From contig NSJJ01000008.1 of assembly GCA_002632355.1 (NCBI GenBank), forward strand, positions 62,001 through 126,000: DNA of 64,000 bases. Direction: 5' to 3'. Under the pieces are notes generated by a model, which was given only the letters and a program-made list of their open reading frames with translations, was not told the DNA's origin and ran no database searches. The first letter of the stretch is position 1. Every line of letters starts with the position of its first letter. This document shows, in pieces, positions 36,429 through 43,802 of this stretch. The position numbers were made by a program, and so were the translations under genes. The DNA is from Sulfuricella denitrificans (lineage in GTDB: Bacteria > Pseudomonadota > Gammaproteobacteria > Burkholderiales > Sulfuricellaceae).

Positions 36429-36470
36429 AAAACCCCTTGCCATCTCTGGACGGCAAGGGGTTTTGTTTTT
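36429..36470 (+). terminator. Rho-independent terminator after tRNA-Ser
   Basis: Perfect 13-base stem AAAACCCCTTGCC (36429-36441) with GGCAAGGGGTTTT (36452-36464), a 10-base loop and a T-rich tail to 36470. Confidence 0.93.
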
Positions 36471-36559
36471 GTGGCACGCTATTGGCATCGCCGCGAAATG
36501 ATGCACACAATTTATGTGTCGTTATAACAGACGGAAACTGGCCTTAAAGAAACCCAGCC

Positions 36560-37516
36560 ATGAATGCTCCCAGGAAATCGCTGCAAAAAAGTGTTGCCCA
36601 TCAACGTAAAGCTTTGAAGGCCTTGCTGCAGGAGCCTTTGGGGCAACTGGCGGAGGCCTGCTGCCCGGTTTGGGGTGATCGCGAAAAGCTCAATGCCCTG
36701 CTGGCGCATGCGCTCAAGGCCTTGCCCTATTGCAAGCACCTGTATGTGCTCGACACGGGTTCTGTTCAGATCAGCGACAATGTCAGCCATAACGGCTTGC
36801 TGGAAGGTTTTGGACGGGACCGCTCAAAGCGGCCCTATATGAGCAAGGTCAAGCCCGGTTCGGGGCTGATTCTTTCCGATGCCTATATCAGCCTGCGCCA
36901 GCGCCGTCCTTCGCTGACCGCCATTCAGGTTGTGCGCGACAGAGAAGGGCGGGCGCTGGGGGTCATTGGCGCTTATTTCGGTTTGCGCGATTTGCCGCTG
37001 ACCCGCGAACTCTACGAGGAACCCCGCTACTGGCGTCAGATCAAGGGCGACCCTTCGATCAGGGGCACGGTTTTTCACCAGACCCGTACCGAAAGCGAGA
37101 TGGACCGGCATATCGATACCGTGCTTGGCGTGATGGCGGAGTTGATGCTCTACCATGGCGTTTTTCATGTAATCCTGCATTTCTCCAGCAGTCGCGCCAT
37201 CATCTGGCTGGTTGAAGATCCTTACCGCTATCGTTTGCTGGATATCAACGAGTTGATTGATCCAGACACCTGTTTTGCCTATCCCCGCCGACCCTATCCT
37301 GCAGATGCACTGGTTCCTGCGGGGCAGATACGCGAGGTGCTGGATTCTTTTCGCGGCCTGCGCCTGATGGATGAAATGTTTTACATGCGCTCCGGCACAT
37401 TGAACGTTTTCAATGGCATCGTCGGCCTGACGTTCTCTTGCGATGGTTCACATTACATTCCCTATGACGAGTTTCTGAAAATGGACGATGCCTTCTGGAT
37501 AGGGGCTCAACAATGA
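36560..37516 (+). CDS. Soluble PDC/Cache-like sensor-domain protein
   Basis: 318 aa, no signal peptide and no transmembrane segment. Residues about 40-165 look like a PDC/Cache sensor fold (LNALLAHALKALPYCKHLYVLDTGSVQISDNVS, RSKRPYM, GLILSDAYISLRQRRPSLTAIQVVRDREGRALGVIGAYFGLRDL). The remaining part (about 180-318) is unfamiliar, with FHQTRTESEMDRHIDTVLGVMAELM. There is no kinase, cyclase or methyl-accepting domain. Cache domains normally sit outside the cell, so a cytosolic stand-alone form is unusual. Its stop overlaps the frame of the small coiled-coil gene, which is probably co-transcribed. Confidence 0.75.
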   Translation: MNAPRKSLQKSVAHQRKALKALLQEPLGQLAEACCPVWGDREKLNALLAHALKALPYCKHLYVLDTGSVQISDNVSHNGLLEGFGRDRSKRPYMSKVKPGSGLILSDAYISLRQRRPSLTAIQVVRDREGRALGVIGAYFGLRDLPLTRELYEEPRYWRQIKGDPSIRGTVFHQTRTESEMDRHIDTVLGVMAELMLYHGVFHVILHFSSSRAIIWLVEDPYRYRLLDINELIDPDTCFAYPRRPYPADALVPAGQIREVLDSFRGLRLMDEMFYMRSGTLNVFNGIVGLTFSCDGSHYIPYDEFLKMDDAFWIGAQQ

Positions 37517-37533
37517 TTTCCCGAGGTGTATGC

Positions 37534-37902
37534 ATGAAATCGAATGCAATTTTCCTGATGCTTTTGCTGTTGCCGGTTTTTAACGTCTTTGCCGGTGCCG
37601 AGGTGGAAGAACGGGTGTTGAGGCTGAATGCGGTCGAATCGGCACAGCAGAAGGCCGAGTTTGCAAAAAAACAGGCGAATGCCGCAGATCAGAAGGTACA
37701 GGCTGCGGAACGCGAACTGGCCGAGGCCGAACGCGCTGACCGGGAAGCGCGGCAGCGTGCCAGCCTTGCTGCCGGACGACTGGAAGAAGCAAGGAGCCGG
37801 TTAAAACAGGCTCAAACCGACCAGGGCGTTGCCGGTGTTTCTTCCGGGCGGGCGACGGAAGATGTGGCGAAAGAGTGGTCGCAACGCAGCCATAAGCCAT
37901 AA
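37534..37902 (+). CDS. Small secreted coiled-coil protein
   Basis: 122 aa from ATG 37534, chosen because GAGGTG lies six bases upstream. Signal peptide about 1-21 (MKSNAIFLMLLLLPVFNVFA). The mature part is one long Ala/Glu/Arg/Gln-rich helix (about 25-95), predicted coiled coil, with a polar tail. No enzyme motif. The spacing of 17 bases from the sensor-domain gene suggests the two act together at or near the envelope. I do not recognise a named family. Confidence 0.7.
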   Translation: MKSNAIFLMLLLLPVFNVFAGAEVEERVLRLNAVESAQQKAEFAKKQANAADQKVQAAERELAEAERADREARQRASLAAGRLEEARSRLKQAQTDQGVAGVSSGRATEDVAKEWSQRSHKP

Positions 37903-37987
37903 ACCAGCGGGGCTTGTGTCCAGTTGTGCGTCGTCCTGCCCGGGGTTGAATACGGTTCGCACTTCCTTCACCAATACGATGGTTTTT

Positions 37988-38950
37988 TCAGGGCGCTTCC
38001 TTGCGCGTGGCGATCAAACTGGCGACTACACTGGCGCCGATCAGAACAGCAACAATGACCAGAGATGCCGCCACCGGTACGTGATACCACGGCGCAATCA
38101 GCATTTTGGCGCCGATGAAGGCGAGCACCATGGCCAGGCCGTATTTCAACAGATGAAAGCGGTCAGCCACGTCGGCGAGCAGGAAATACAGTGCCCGCAG
38201 GCCCATGATCGCGAAAATGTTGGAGGTGAAGACGATGAAGGGGTCGGTGGTGATGGCGAAGATGGCTGGGATGGAGTCGACGGCGAAAACCACGTCGGAG
38301 GTTTCGATCAGGATCAGCACCAGAAACAGTGGCGTGAAGTAACGCACCTTGTTTATCACCACAGAAAACTTTTCACCGTGATGGCCATCGGCAATGCGCA
38401 GGTGGCGCCGTGCGATCTTCAGCACCGGGTTTTTCGTCAGATCGGGCGCTTTCTCCGCCATGACCAGCATGCGCAAGCCAGTAACGACCAGGAATAATCC
38501 AAAGACATAAAGTATCCAGGAGAATTCCTGCACAAGCCATGCGCCGCCCATAATCATGGCGGCACGCAGGACGATGGCGCCCAGTACGCCGTAGATGAGC
38601 ACCCGGCGCTGATGTTCGGCAGCAACGTGGAAGGACGTGAAGATTAGCAGGAAGACGAATACGTTATCCACTGACAGCGATTTCTCGATGAGATAACCGG
38701 TGAGAAACTCCAGCGCCTTGCGGTCGGCGATTTCTTGCCCAAGCGAGCCGCTCATGTGCCACCATAATCCGGCATTGAACAGCAGCGCGAGGCTCACCCA
38801 GACCAATGACCATGCGGTCGCTTCCTTTATGCTGACCTTGTGCGCCTTCCTGCCTCCGAATACGTACAGGTCGAGCGCCAGCATGAGCAGCACGAAGAAG
38901 ATGAAAGCACCCCACATCCAGGGTTCGCCGATGGATAGATCAGTATTCAT
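37988..38950 (-). CDS. TerC-family membrane protein (Alx-like)
   Basis: 320 aa with about nine transmembrane helices. TerC signatures are LIEKSLSVDNVFVFLLIF (acidic residues in helix 3) and ETSDVVFAVDSIPAIFAIT; TKNPVLKIARRHLRIADGHHGEKF lies in the cytoplasmic loop. Length and pattern fit E. coli Alx, a manganese exporter that responds to alkaline pH; other TerC proteins are linked with tellurite resistance or calcium export. I looked for the Mn-sensing yybP-ykoY RNA element in front of it and did not see it. Confidence 0.9.
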   Translation of the reverse strand: MNTDLSIGEPWMWGAFIFFVLLMLALDLYVFGGRKAHKVSIKEATAWSLVWVSLALLFNAGLWWHMSGSLGQEIADRKALEFLTGYLIEKSLSVDNVFVFLLIFTSFHVAAEHQRRVLIYGVLGAIVLRAAMIMGGAWLVQEFSWILYVFGLFLVVTGLRMLVMAEKAPDLTKNPVLKIARRHLRIADGHHGEKFSVVINKVRYFTPLFLVLILIETSDVVFAVDSIPAIFAITTDPFIVFTSNIFAIMGLRALYFLLADVADRFHLLKYGLAMVLAFIGAKMLIAPWYHVPVAASLVIVAVLIGASVVASLIATRKEAP

Positions 38951-39247
38951 TTGCCTGTCCGGTTAAAGTGATTCGCAGTGTCGAAGTGCTTGGTCAGTTT
39001 CATCGCCATTTTCGAAGGGCTGCCGAATGGCAACTTGCATGACACATTAAAAAATTTATCCTACAGGCATTTAATGGTAAAAAATATTCGAATTAACATG
39101 GCATGATATTCGAGAAAAACGAAGTTTGATGGTTGTTTATGGCGAACGGGGAGATATGGGAAGCGTCTTCGGCATAAGATAAAGATTGCACGCTTGGGAC
39201 GGAGGAAGTGCGCGGTGATCTCGCGTGATCCACTGGCCATTTTAGCT
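38951..39247. other. Gene-free spacer between the TerC and HD-hydrolase genes
   Basis: About 297 bases, AT-rich in the middle (39040-39120). It must hold the promoter for the TerC gene and the 3' end of the HD gene, both on the minus strand. I see no recognisable riboswitch, terminator or operator and no small gene with a ribosome site. Confidence 0.5.
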
Positions 39248-39817
39248 TCAGCGGATGGGTAATCCGGGCATATTAACGCGCCCTGGCATCATGCCAGGGC
39301 GCATTTCTTCGAAAAAGCCTAAAAATGCCTGTTTCGCTTCTTCTGGTGTCATCGGCCGGATGATTTCATGGCAGGGCGCAATCCCTTCAAGATAAGACCA
39401 GGGTTCTGCGGAATAGGGCATCAAATCGCGTTTTTCGGTTGCCAGTGCAATCAGGTCGGCTTGCTTGACGATCGGGTTATGGCTCAGGTCAACGCCGAAC
39501 CGGTCCCCGATGATGCGGGTTACGCTGTCTTCGATTTCTGAAAAAGCAGGCAGCATGACCTTGAGCGGTTTCACCATGTCACCGAGATAGGCTTCGGCCG
39601 CGTCGTGCAGCAAGGCTGCAAATTTCAGATCGTCAGGTACCAGTGAGGCCACGATCAGACTGTGTTGCGCGACGGAGTAGAAAGCACTGGTCTGGCCGTT
39701 GAAACGGCACTGATAGGCCAGTCCATGGGCAATGTCTTCAATTGCCACATCGACGATACGTGGCTCCAGCGGGTAAAAGCGGTTGCCCAGATATGTCGAT
39801 ACATACAGTGTGCTCAT
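39248..39817 (-). CDS. HD-domain phosphohydrolase (YfbR-like)
   Basis: 189 aa single-domain HD protein. Metal-binding residues are in YSVAQHSLIVASLV (His) and AALLHDAAEAYLGDMVKPLK (His-Asp), with a distal Asp in KQADLIALATEKRDLM. This layout (QHS...LHDAAEAYLGD..PLK) is that of small nucleotide-directed HD hydrolases, 5'-deoxynucleotidase-like. Proteins of this type are also carried by phages, but no phage genes are nearby. It is divergent from the WYL gene with 97 bases between the starts, so a shared control region is possible. Confidence 0.85.
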   Translation of the reverse strand: MSTLYVSTYLGNRFYPLEPRIVDVAIEDIAHGLAYQCRFNGQTSAFYSVAQHSLIVASLVPDDLKFAALLHDAAEAYLGDMVKPLKVMLPAFSEIEDSVTRIIGDRFGVDLSHNPIVKQADLIALATEKRDLMPYSAEPWSYLEGIAPCHEIIRPMTPEEAKQAFLGFFEEMRPGMMPGRVNMPGLPIR

Positions 39818-39914
39818 GGCGCCTCCTTGGCTATGATCTGTTCAATTCGACTTCAGTGTGGCACGCTGTGGGCTCATCATGCGAGCCATGATGAAAAATC
39901 ACGAAAGAGGAAAT

Positions 39915-40889
39915 ATGGACCGCACCGAAAGATTTTACCGCATTGACCAGTTGATGGCCGAGTATAAGGTGGTGCCACTGGGCACTTTCCTGAGCGAGCT
40001 GGGTATCTCGAGAGCTACATTCAAGCGCGATCTGGAATATTTACGCGACCGGCTCAATGCGCCCATTGAATGGGATCGCGATGCGGGTGGGTATCGCTTC
40101 GGCAAGGCCGATATCCTGGCCCCGAAGTACGAATTGCCGGGCCTGTGGTTCAACGCCTCTGAGATTCACGCCTTGCTCACCATGCAGCAGCTCCTCGCCA
40201 ATCTGCAGCCGGGGTTGCTCGGGCCGCATATCCAGCCCCTCCAGTCGCGCCTCAACCAGTTGCTGGATAGCGGTGATCATTCTGCCGAAGAGGTCCAGCA
40301 GCGCATCAAGATCCTGCATGCTGCGGCGCGAAGTGTGACTTCGGATAATTTTGAACTGGTGAGCCATGCGCTGCTCAAGCGCCAGCGCCTGCAAATTACC
40401 CACTACAGCCGCAGCAACGACCAGCAGACGGAGCGGGAGATTTCGCCGCAACGGCTGGTGTACTACCGCGACAACTGGTATCTCGATGCCTGGTGCCATC
40501 TCAGGAAAGGGCTCAGGAGTTTTTCCGTAGATACCATCAGAAAAGCGGTGATGCTTGAGCGCGCTGCCAAGGCGGTGTCGAACGGGCAGCTCGATGAAAC
40601 CCTGGGTAGCGGATACGGTATTTTTTCCGGTAAGGCAATGTACCGGGCGGTGCTCAAATTCACTCCGGAGCGGGCACGCTGGGTGTCTCAGGAGCAGTGG
40701 CATCCGAAACAAAAGGGGCAGCTGGAAAAGGATGGTGCCTATGTGCTGGAAATTCCCTACAGCGACGACCGTGAACTGGTGATGGATATCCTCAAATATG
40801 GTCCTGATGTGGAAGTGCTCGCCCCGGATGTTCTGCGCGAGCGGGTCAGGAAACTGCTCAAGGCTGCCTGTTCACGGTATGGCAAGTAG
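39915..40889 (+). CDS. WYL-domain transcriptional regulator
   Basis: 324 aa from ATG 39915 (AGAGGAAAT in front; the frame is open to 39858 but without a ribosome site). N-terminal winged helix about 1-65 (RTERFYRIDQLMAEYKVVPL, SRATFKRDLEYLRDRLNAPI). A middle region precedes the WYL domain at about 140-210 (RLQITHYSRSN, SPQRLVYYRDNWYLDAWCHL), then the WCX C-terminal part. WYL proteins bind nucleic acid or nucleotide ligands and control DNA-repair or defence genes. It may regulate itself, the divergent HD gene or the small gene downstream. Confidence 0.88.
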   Translation: MDRTERFYRIDQLMAEYKVVPLGTFLSELGISRATFKRDLEYLRDRLNAPIEWDRDAGGYRFGKADILAPKYELPGLWFNASEIHALLTMQQLLANLQPGLLGPHIQPLQSRLNQLLDSGDHSAEEVQQRIKILHAAARSVTSDNFELVSHALLKRQRLQITHYSRSNDQQTEREISPQRLVYYRDNWYLDAWCHLRKGLRSFSVDTIRKAVMLERAAKAVSNGQLDETLGSGYGIFSGKAMYRAVLKFTPERARWVSQEQWHPKQKGQLEKDGAYVLEIPYSDDRELVMDILKYGPDVEVLAPDVLRERVRKLLKAACSRYGK

Positions 40890-40972
40890 TTATGACGGGC
40901 TCACTCTGCGAGCCCGTATACATGCAGACTTGCATCACGGCGACCCATCCGGGTCGGATTAAGGAGAACGTG

Positions 40973-41230
40973 ATGAAACTGGGAAAAATCAGCAGCCATG
41001 CCCGCGTAAAAATGCGCCAGTGGGGAATCAGTGAAGCGGCTTTACAGAACCTGCTGGCAGGCGGGCGCGTGGAGCAGGACCATGTGGGCGGCAAGATTGT
41101 CTATTTCGATCAGCAGGTGCGAGCCCGGAGCGAATTCCCGGAGCGTTGCCGCGATTCCTATGCCGTGATGGATTGCCATGGTGAAATCATTACCGTCGGC
41201 AGCCGATTCAGCAGGATACGCAGACACTGA
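40973..41230 (+). CDS. DUF4258-like small protein
   Basis: 85 aa starting at ATG 40973 with AAGGAGAACGTG in front. Pattern SSHARVKMRQWGISEAALQNLLAGG, then KIVYFDQQVR, YAVMDCHGEIITVGSRF matches the DUF4258 layout (an N-terminal H-A-x-x-R-M-x-x-R/W-G-I/V helix and a C-terminal strand pair with V-T-V). Some members resemble RelE/BrnT-type toxins in fold, but no antitoxin-like partner follows. It comes 83 bases after the WYL gene. Confidence 0.72.
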   Translation: MKLGKISSHARVKMRQWGISEAALQNLLAGGRVEQDHVGGKIVYFDQQVRARSEFPERCRDSYAVMDCHGEIITVGSRFSRIRRH

Positions 41231-41366
41231 AGCGGTTCCGGGGGGATTGGAGCTGCGCGGCGGGATTTGCGCTGGCAGGTTATCATAGTGGGCCCTGTCA
41301 CAGGAGTTTTAGCGTGATTTTTGTCTCTGCTTTCTTGAATGGCGTTTGTCTGGTGCAGTTCAGACC

Positions 41367-42797
41367 ATGACCGATGCATTGCAGCAACCCCTGGTATTCG
41401 TCGATCTGGAAACGACCGGCGCCAATATCAGCGGGGACCGTATCACCGAGATTGGTATTGTCGAGGTATCGGATCACGGCATCAGCGAATGGTCTACCCT
41501 GGTGAATCCACAAGCCCCGATATCCCCGTTCATCCAGCGCCTGACCGGTATCAGCAATGAAATGGTGTCAGCCGCTCCGACTTTCGCCGAGATTGCCGGG
41601 ATGTTGCTGGAAAGGCTTCGGGGGCGGCTTTTTATCGCGCACAATGTGCGCTTCGATTACGGTTTCCTGCGCAGCGAATTCAAGCGCGCAGGGATGGAAT
41701 TCCGCGCCGATGTGTTATGCACGGTCAAGCTTTCGCGCAAACTCTTTCCTCAGCACCATAAACACAATCTGGATGCACTGGTCGAGCGCCATCAGTTGCC
41801 GGTGACTTCTCGTCACCGGGCACTGGCTGATGCCAGGGCCATTCATGCATTCTGGTGCAAGATACACACGGAATTGCCGCCTGAAGCCATTCATCACGCG
41901 CTGCATGAGCTGTTGAAGCCAATATGCCTGCCGCATGGGCTGGATATCTCGACAGTGGATGACCTGCCGGAGACGCATGGGGTGTACCTGTTTTACGGTG
42001 AAAATGATGCGCCGCTATACATTGGTAAAAGCAGCAATATTCGCCGCAGTGCGCTGGCGCATTTCGCCGTGGATCGAAAACATCATCGTGACACGCTGCT
42101 TGCCCAGGAAATTCGGCGTATCGAGTGGATTGAAACAGCAGGGGAGCTGGGGGCGCAGTTAAGCGAATCGCGCCTGATCAAGGCGCTTTGCCCTGCACAC
42201 AACCCGCACAGGCGGTCAGAACAAGAGCTATGCACCTGGAAACTGGAGCCCGCCGGGAATGGCGGCATGACGGTACGTCTGGCGTATGCACACGAGCTGG
42301 ACTTCGGCGCCGAGGCAGGCATTTACGGATTGTTCCCCACAAAGAAGAAAGCCGTGGAAGCGCTGCGCGAAATCGCAACCGCGCATCGGCTGTGCCTGAT
42401 CCAGTTGGGCCTCGAAAGTTCAGTGCAGGGAAAACGCGCTCCCTGCACGGCCTATCCCCATTCGCATTGCAAAGGACTGTGTCTAGGCAAGGAAGCGCCC
42501 GGCCAGCACGACATTCGCCTCATGGGCGCGCTGGCCCGTATGCAGGTGCAGATCTGGCCTTTCCCTGGGCCGGTGGGGATAAGGGAGACAGCAAGCTGGG
42601 GCGGGCTAACGGAAATACATCTGATCGATCGCTGGGTCTATCTCGGCTCGTTCAAAACGGAACAGGAAATTCACCATGCGCCCGGGGCTTGTTTTGAGTT
42701 CGAGCTGGAAACCTACAAGATTTTGACCCACTATCTTAAACAGACCAAAGTTGACGTACTTCCAATAACATTCGGGAAAACGCCACATTCAGAGTGA
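41367..42797 (+). CDS. DnaQ-type exonuclease fused to GIY-YIG nuclease
   Basis: 476 aa from ATG 41367 (a TTG seven codons earlier is less likely). Residues 1-165 are a DEDDh 3'-5' exonuclease: FVDLETTG (Asp13, Glu15), HNVRFDYGFL, HRALADA (His150, Asp154). Residues about 200-285 are a UvrC/Cho-type GIY-YIG domain: HGVYLFYGENDAPLYIGKSSNIRRS. The C-terminal 190 residues include CTAYPHSHCKGLC, a cysteine-bearing region typical of this fused family. The family is known in betaproteobacteria and actinobacteria and is expected to act in DNA repair. It stands alone, without other repair genes. Confidence 0.9.
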   Translation: MTDALQQPLVFVDLETTGANISGDRITEIGIVEVSDHGISEWSTLVNPQAPISPFIQRLTGISNEMVSAAPTFAEIAGMLLERLRGRLFIAHNVRFDYGFLRSEFKRAGMEFRADVLCTVKLSRKLFPQHHKHNLDALVERHQLPVTSRHRALADARAIHAFWCKIHTELPPEAIHHALHELLKPICLPHGLDISTVDDLPETHGVYLFYGENDAPLYIGKSSNIRRSALAHFAVDRKHHRDTLLAQEIRRIEWIETAGELGAQLSESRLIKALCPAHNPHRRSEQELCTWKLEPAGNGGMTVRLAYAHELDFGAEAGIYGLFPTKKKAVEALREIATAHRLCLIQLGLESSVQGKRAPCTAYPHSHCKGLCLGKEAPGQHDIRLMGALARMQVQIWPFPGPVGIRETASWGGLTEIHLIDRWVYLGSFKTEQEIHHAPGACFEFELETYKILTHYLKQTKVDVLPITFGKTPHSE

Positions 42798-42901
42798 ATT
42801 AATTTCCCGATTTTGCATCGAATCTGTGTGATATGTTATTCATTCGTCCTGTGCCTCCGGTAATAGGCCACCCTGATTTTATTTGAGTAGGGGATGATCC
42901 G

Positions 42902-43240
42902 ATGCGAAATGTTCCCAGTATGCCGCCTGTAACTCCTGCAATAGCAGATGAAGTGGTGGTCAGGCCCGTCAGCTACCTGCGTGCGGCAAAGGTCGTTGGC
43001 GAGCGGGACCTGACCCCGCTGGTGTTTTCGCTCAAACAGCCATCCAACAAGGCAGATATGGATGCATTTCCAGGCACCCCTTCTTCTGCGGAACATCGTC
43101 GTGAAACTGAAAGGCGCAGTCTTTGCCGGCGTATTGCCTCTAAAGGAATGGGTCCGTATGACACACGTGCTGCGGAGGAACGCCGGAGCGGAAATCGTCG
43201 CGCCAGTGATATCACTACCCAGATTGAAGAGAACATCTAG
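42902..43240 (+). CDS. Small basic protein of unknown function
   Basis: 112 aa with GGGGATG before the ATG. No signal peptide or membrane segment. The second half is strongly charged and arginine-rich: EHRRETERRSLCRRIASKGM then DTRAAEERRSGNRRASDI. This resembles the ER..CRR...DTR...RR..RR pattern of small betaproteobacterial hypothetical proteins that follow nuclease or c-di-GMP genes. I cannot assign a function. The coding call rests on the ribosome site and the patterned C-terminus. Confidence 0.55.
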   Translation: MRNVPSMPPVTPAIADEVVVRPVSYLRAAKVVGERDLTPLVFSLKQPSNKADMDAFPGTPSSAEHRRETERRSLCRRIASKGMGPYDTRAAEERRSGNRRASDITTQIEENI

Positions 43241-43306
43241 CCGCGTGGTCAACAGTTGCAAGCAAGTTCTGAAATCCGGATCAGGGTGATGTTGAGCGCG
43301 CCAGGC

Positions 43307-43480
43307 TCAAAGCGCCAAGGGAAGGGTCATATGCTGACTGTGTAGTTTTTTCATGCGATTGATTTGCGCATCCATCTTGCGCAGTGTTGCCGTGCGCATT
43401 TGAGTCTTTCCCTCCGCCGCCGCCTTGCTGCAGATACGGCGGATTGTCAGCATCAGCTCCAGTTGATTTTGCTTGTTCAT
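43307..43480 (-). CDS. Small 57-residue protein of unknown function
   Basis: Translated by hand from ATG 43480 to TGA 43307-43309: 57 residues, beginning MNKQNQLELMLTIRRICSK and continuing with AAAEGKTQMRTATLRKMDAQ. It is a basic, methionine- and glutamine-rich single helix with no hydrophobic segment. AAGGGG lies eight bases before the ATG. A perfect dyad operator (43512-43532) lies 32 bases upstream. The helical pattern, ribosome site and operator together favour a real gene, but no homologue can be checked here. It lies between the unknown basic protein and the amtB operon, transcribed away from amtB's end. Confidence 0.55.
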   Translation of the reverse strand: MNKQNQLELMLTIRRICSKAAAEGKTQMRTATLRKMDAQINRMKKLHSQHMTLPLAL

Positions 43481-43511
43481 CGCAACCCCTTATATGGCCA
43501 GATTGTTGTTT

Positions 43512-43532
43512 GCTTCACAATGATTGTGAAGC
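43512..43532. promoter_or_regulatory. Perfect dyad operator GCTTCACAAT-G-ATTGTGAAGC
   Basis: Ten-base arms 43512-43521 and 43523-43532 around one central base. The short centre and AT-rich half-sites are typical of a dimeric repressor or activator site, not of a terminator (no T-run). It lies upstream of the 57-residue gene on the minus strand. The cognate regulator is unknown. Confidence 0.65.
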
Positions 43533-43693
43533 TGCCTGTGTTGCTTGCATTTTTCAGCATGTCAAGCTCATGGGGTGAGCCATGCAAAGTCAAATAGCAG
43601 GGAGGGCCGGGTTTTTTGATGCAACAGGATGAAACCTTATTTCCTTGCCGGTCAGCAGTTGCAGATCAGATGTGGCGTCGCAGACTTCCGGGC

Positions 43694-43793
43694 AAAAAAA
43701 GGGCGGCTTGCGCCGCCCGAATCCACTCCTGAGGGGGAGGGATGGAGAAATTCATGAACCCTGCGCTGCGGAAGCCGAATCCGGCCTCCGCAG
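43694..43793 (-). terminator. Two hairpins ending the porin-glnK-amtB transcript
   Basis: On the minus strand the first hairpin after the amtB stop is at 43766-43793 (CTGCGGA...TCCGCAG, with an extended GCCG/CGGC core). The second is GGGCGGC (43701-43707) with GCCGCCC (43712-43718) and a 4-base loop, followed by seven T (43694-43700 read on the minus strand), a standard intrinsic terminator. The rest of the 43481-43802 spacer holds the dyad at 43512-43532 and nothing else I recognise. Confidence 0.88.
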
Positions 43794-43802
43794 ATGCTGC
43801 TA

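Noticed and set aside
38951-39247. Possible yybP-ykoY (manganese) riboswitch before the TerC gene
   Set aside because: I looked for the conserved purine-rich loops expected upstream of Alx-type genes and could not find them.
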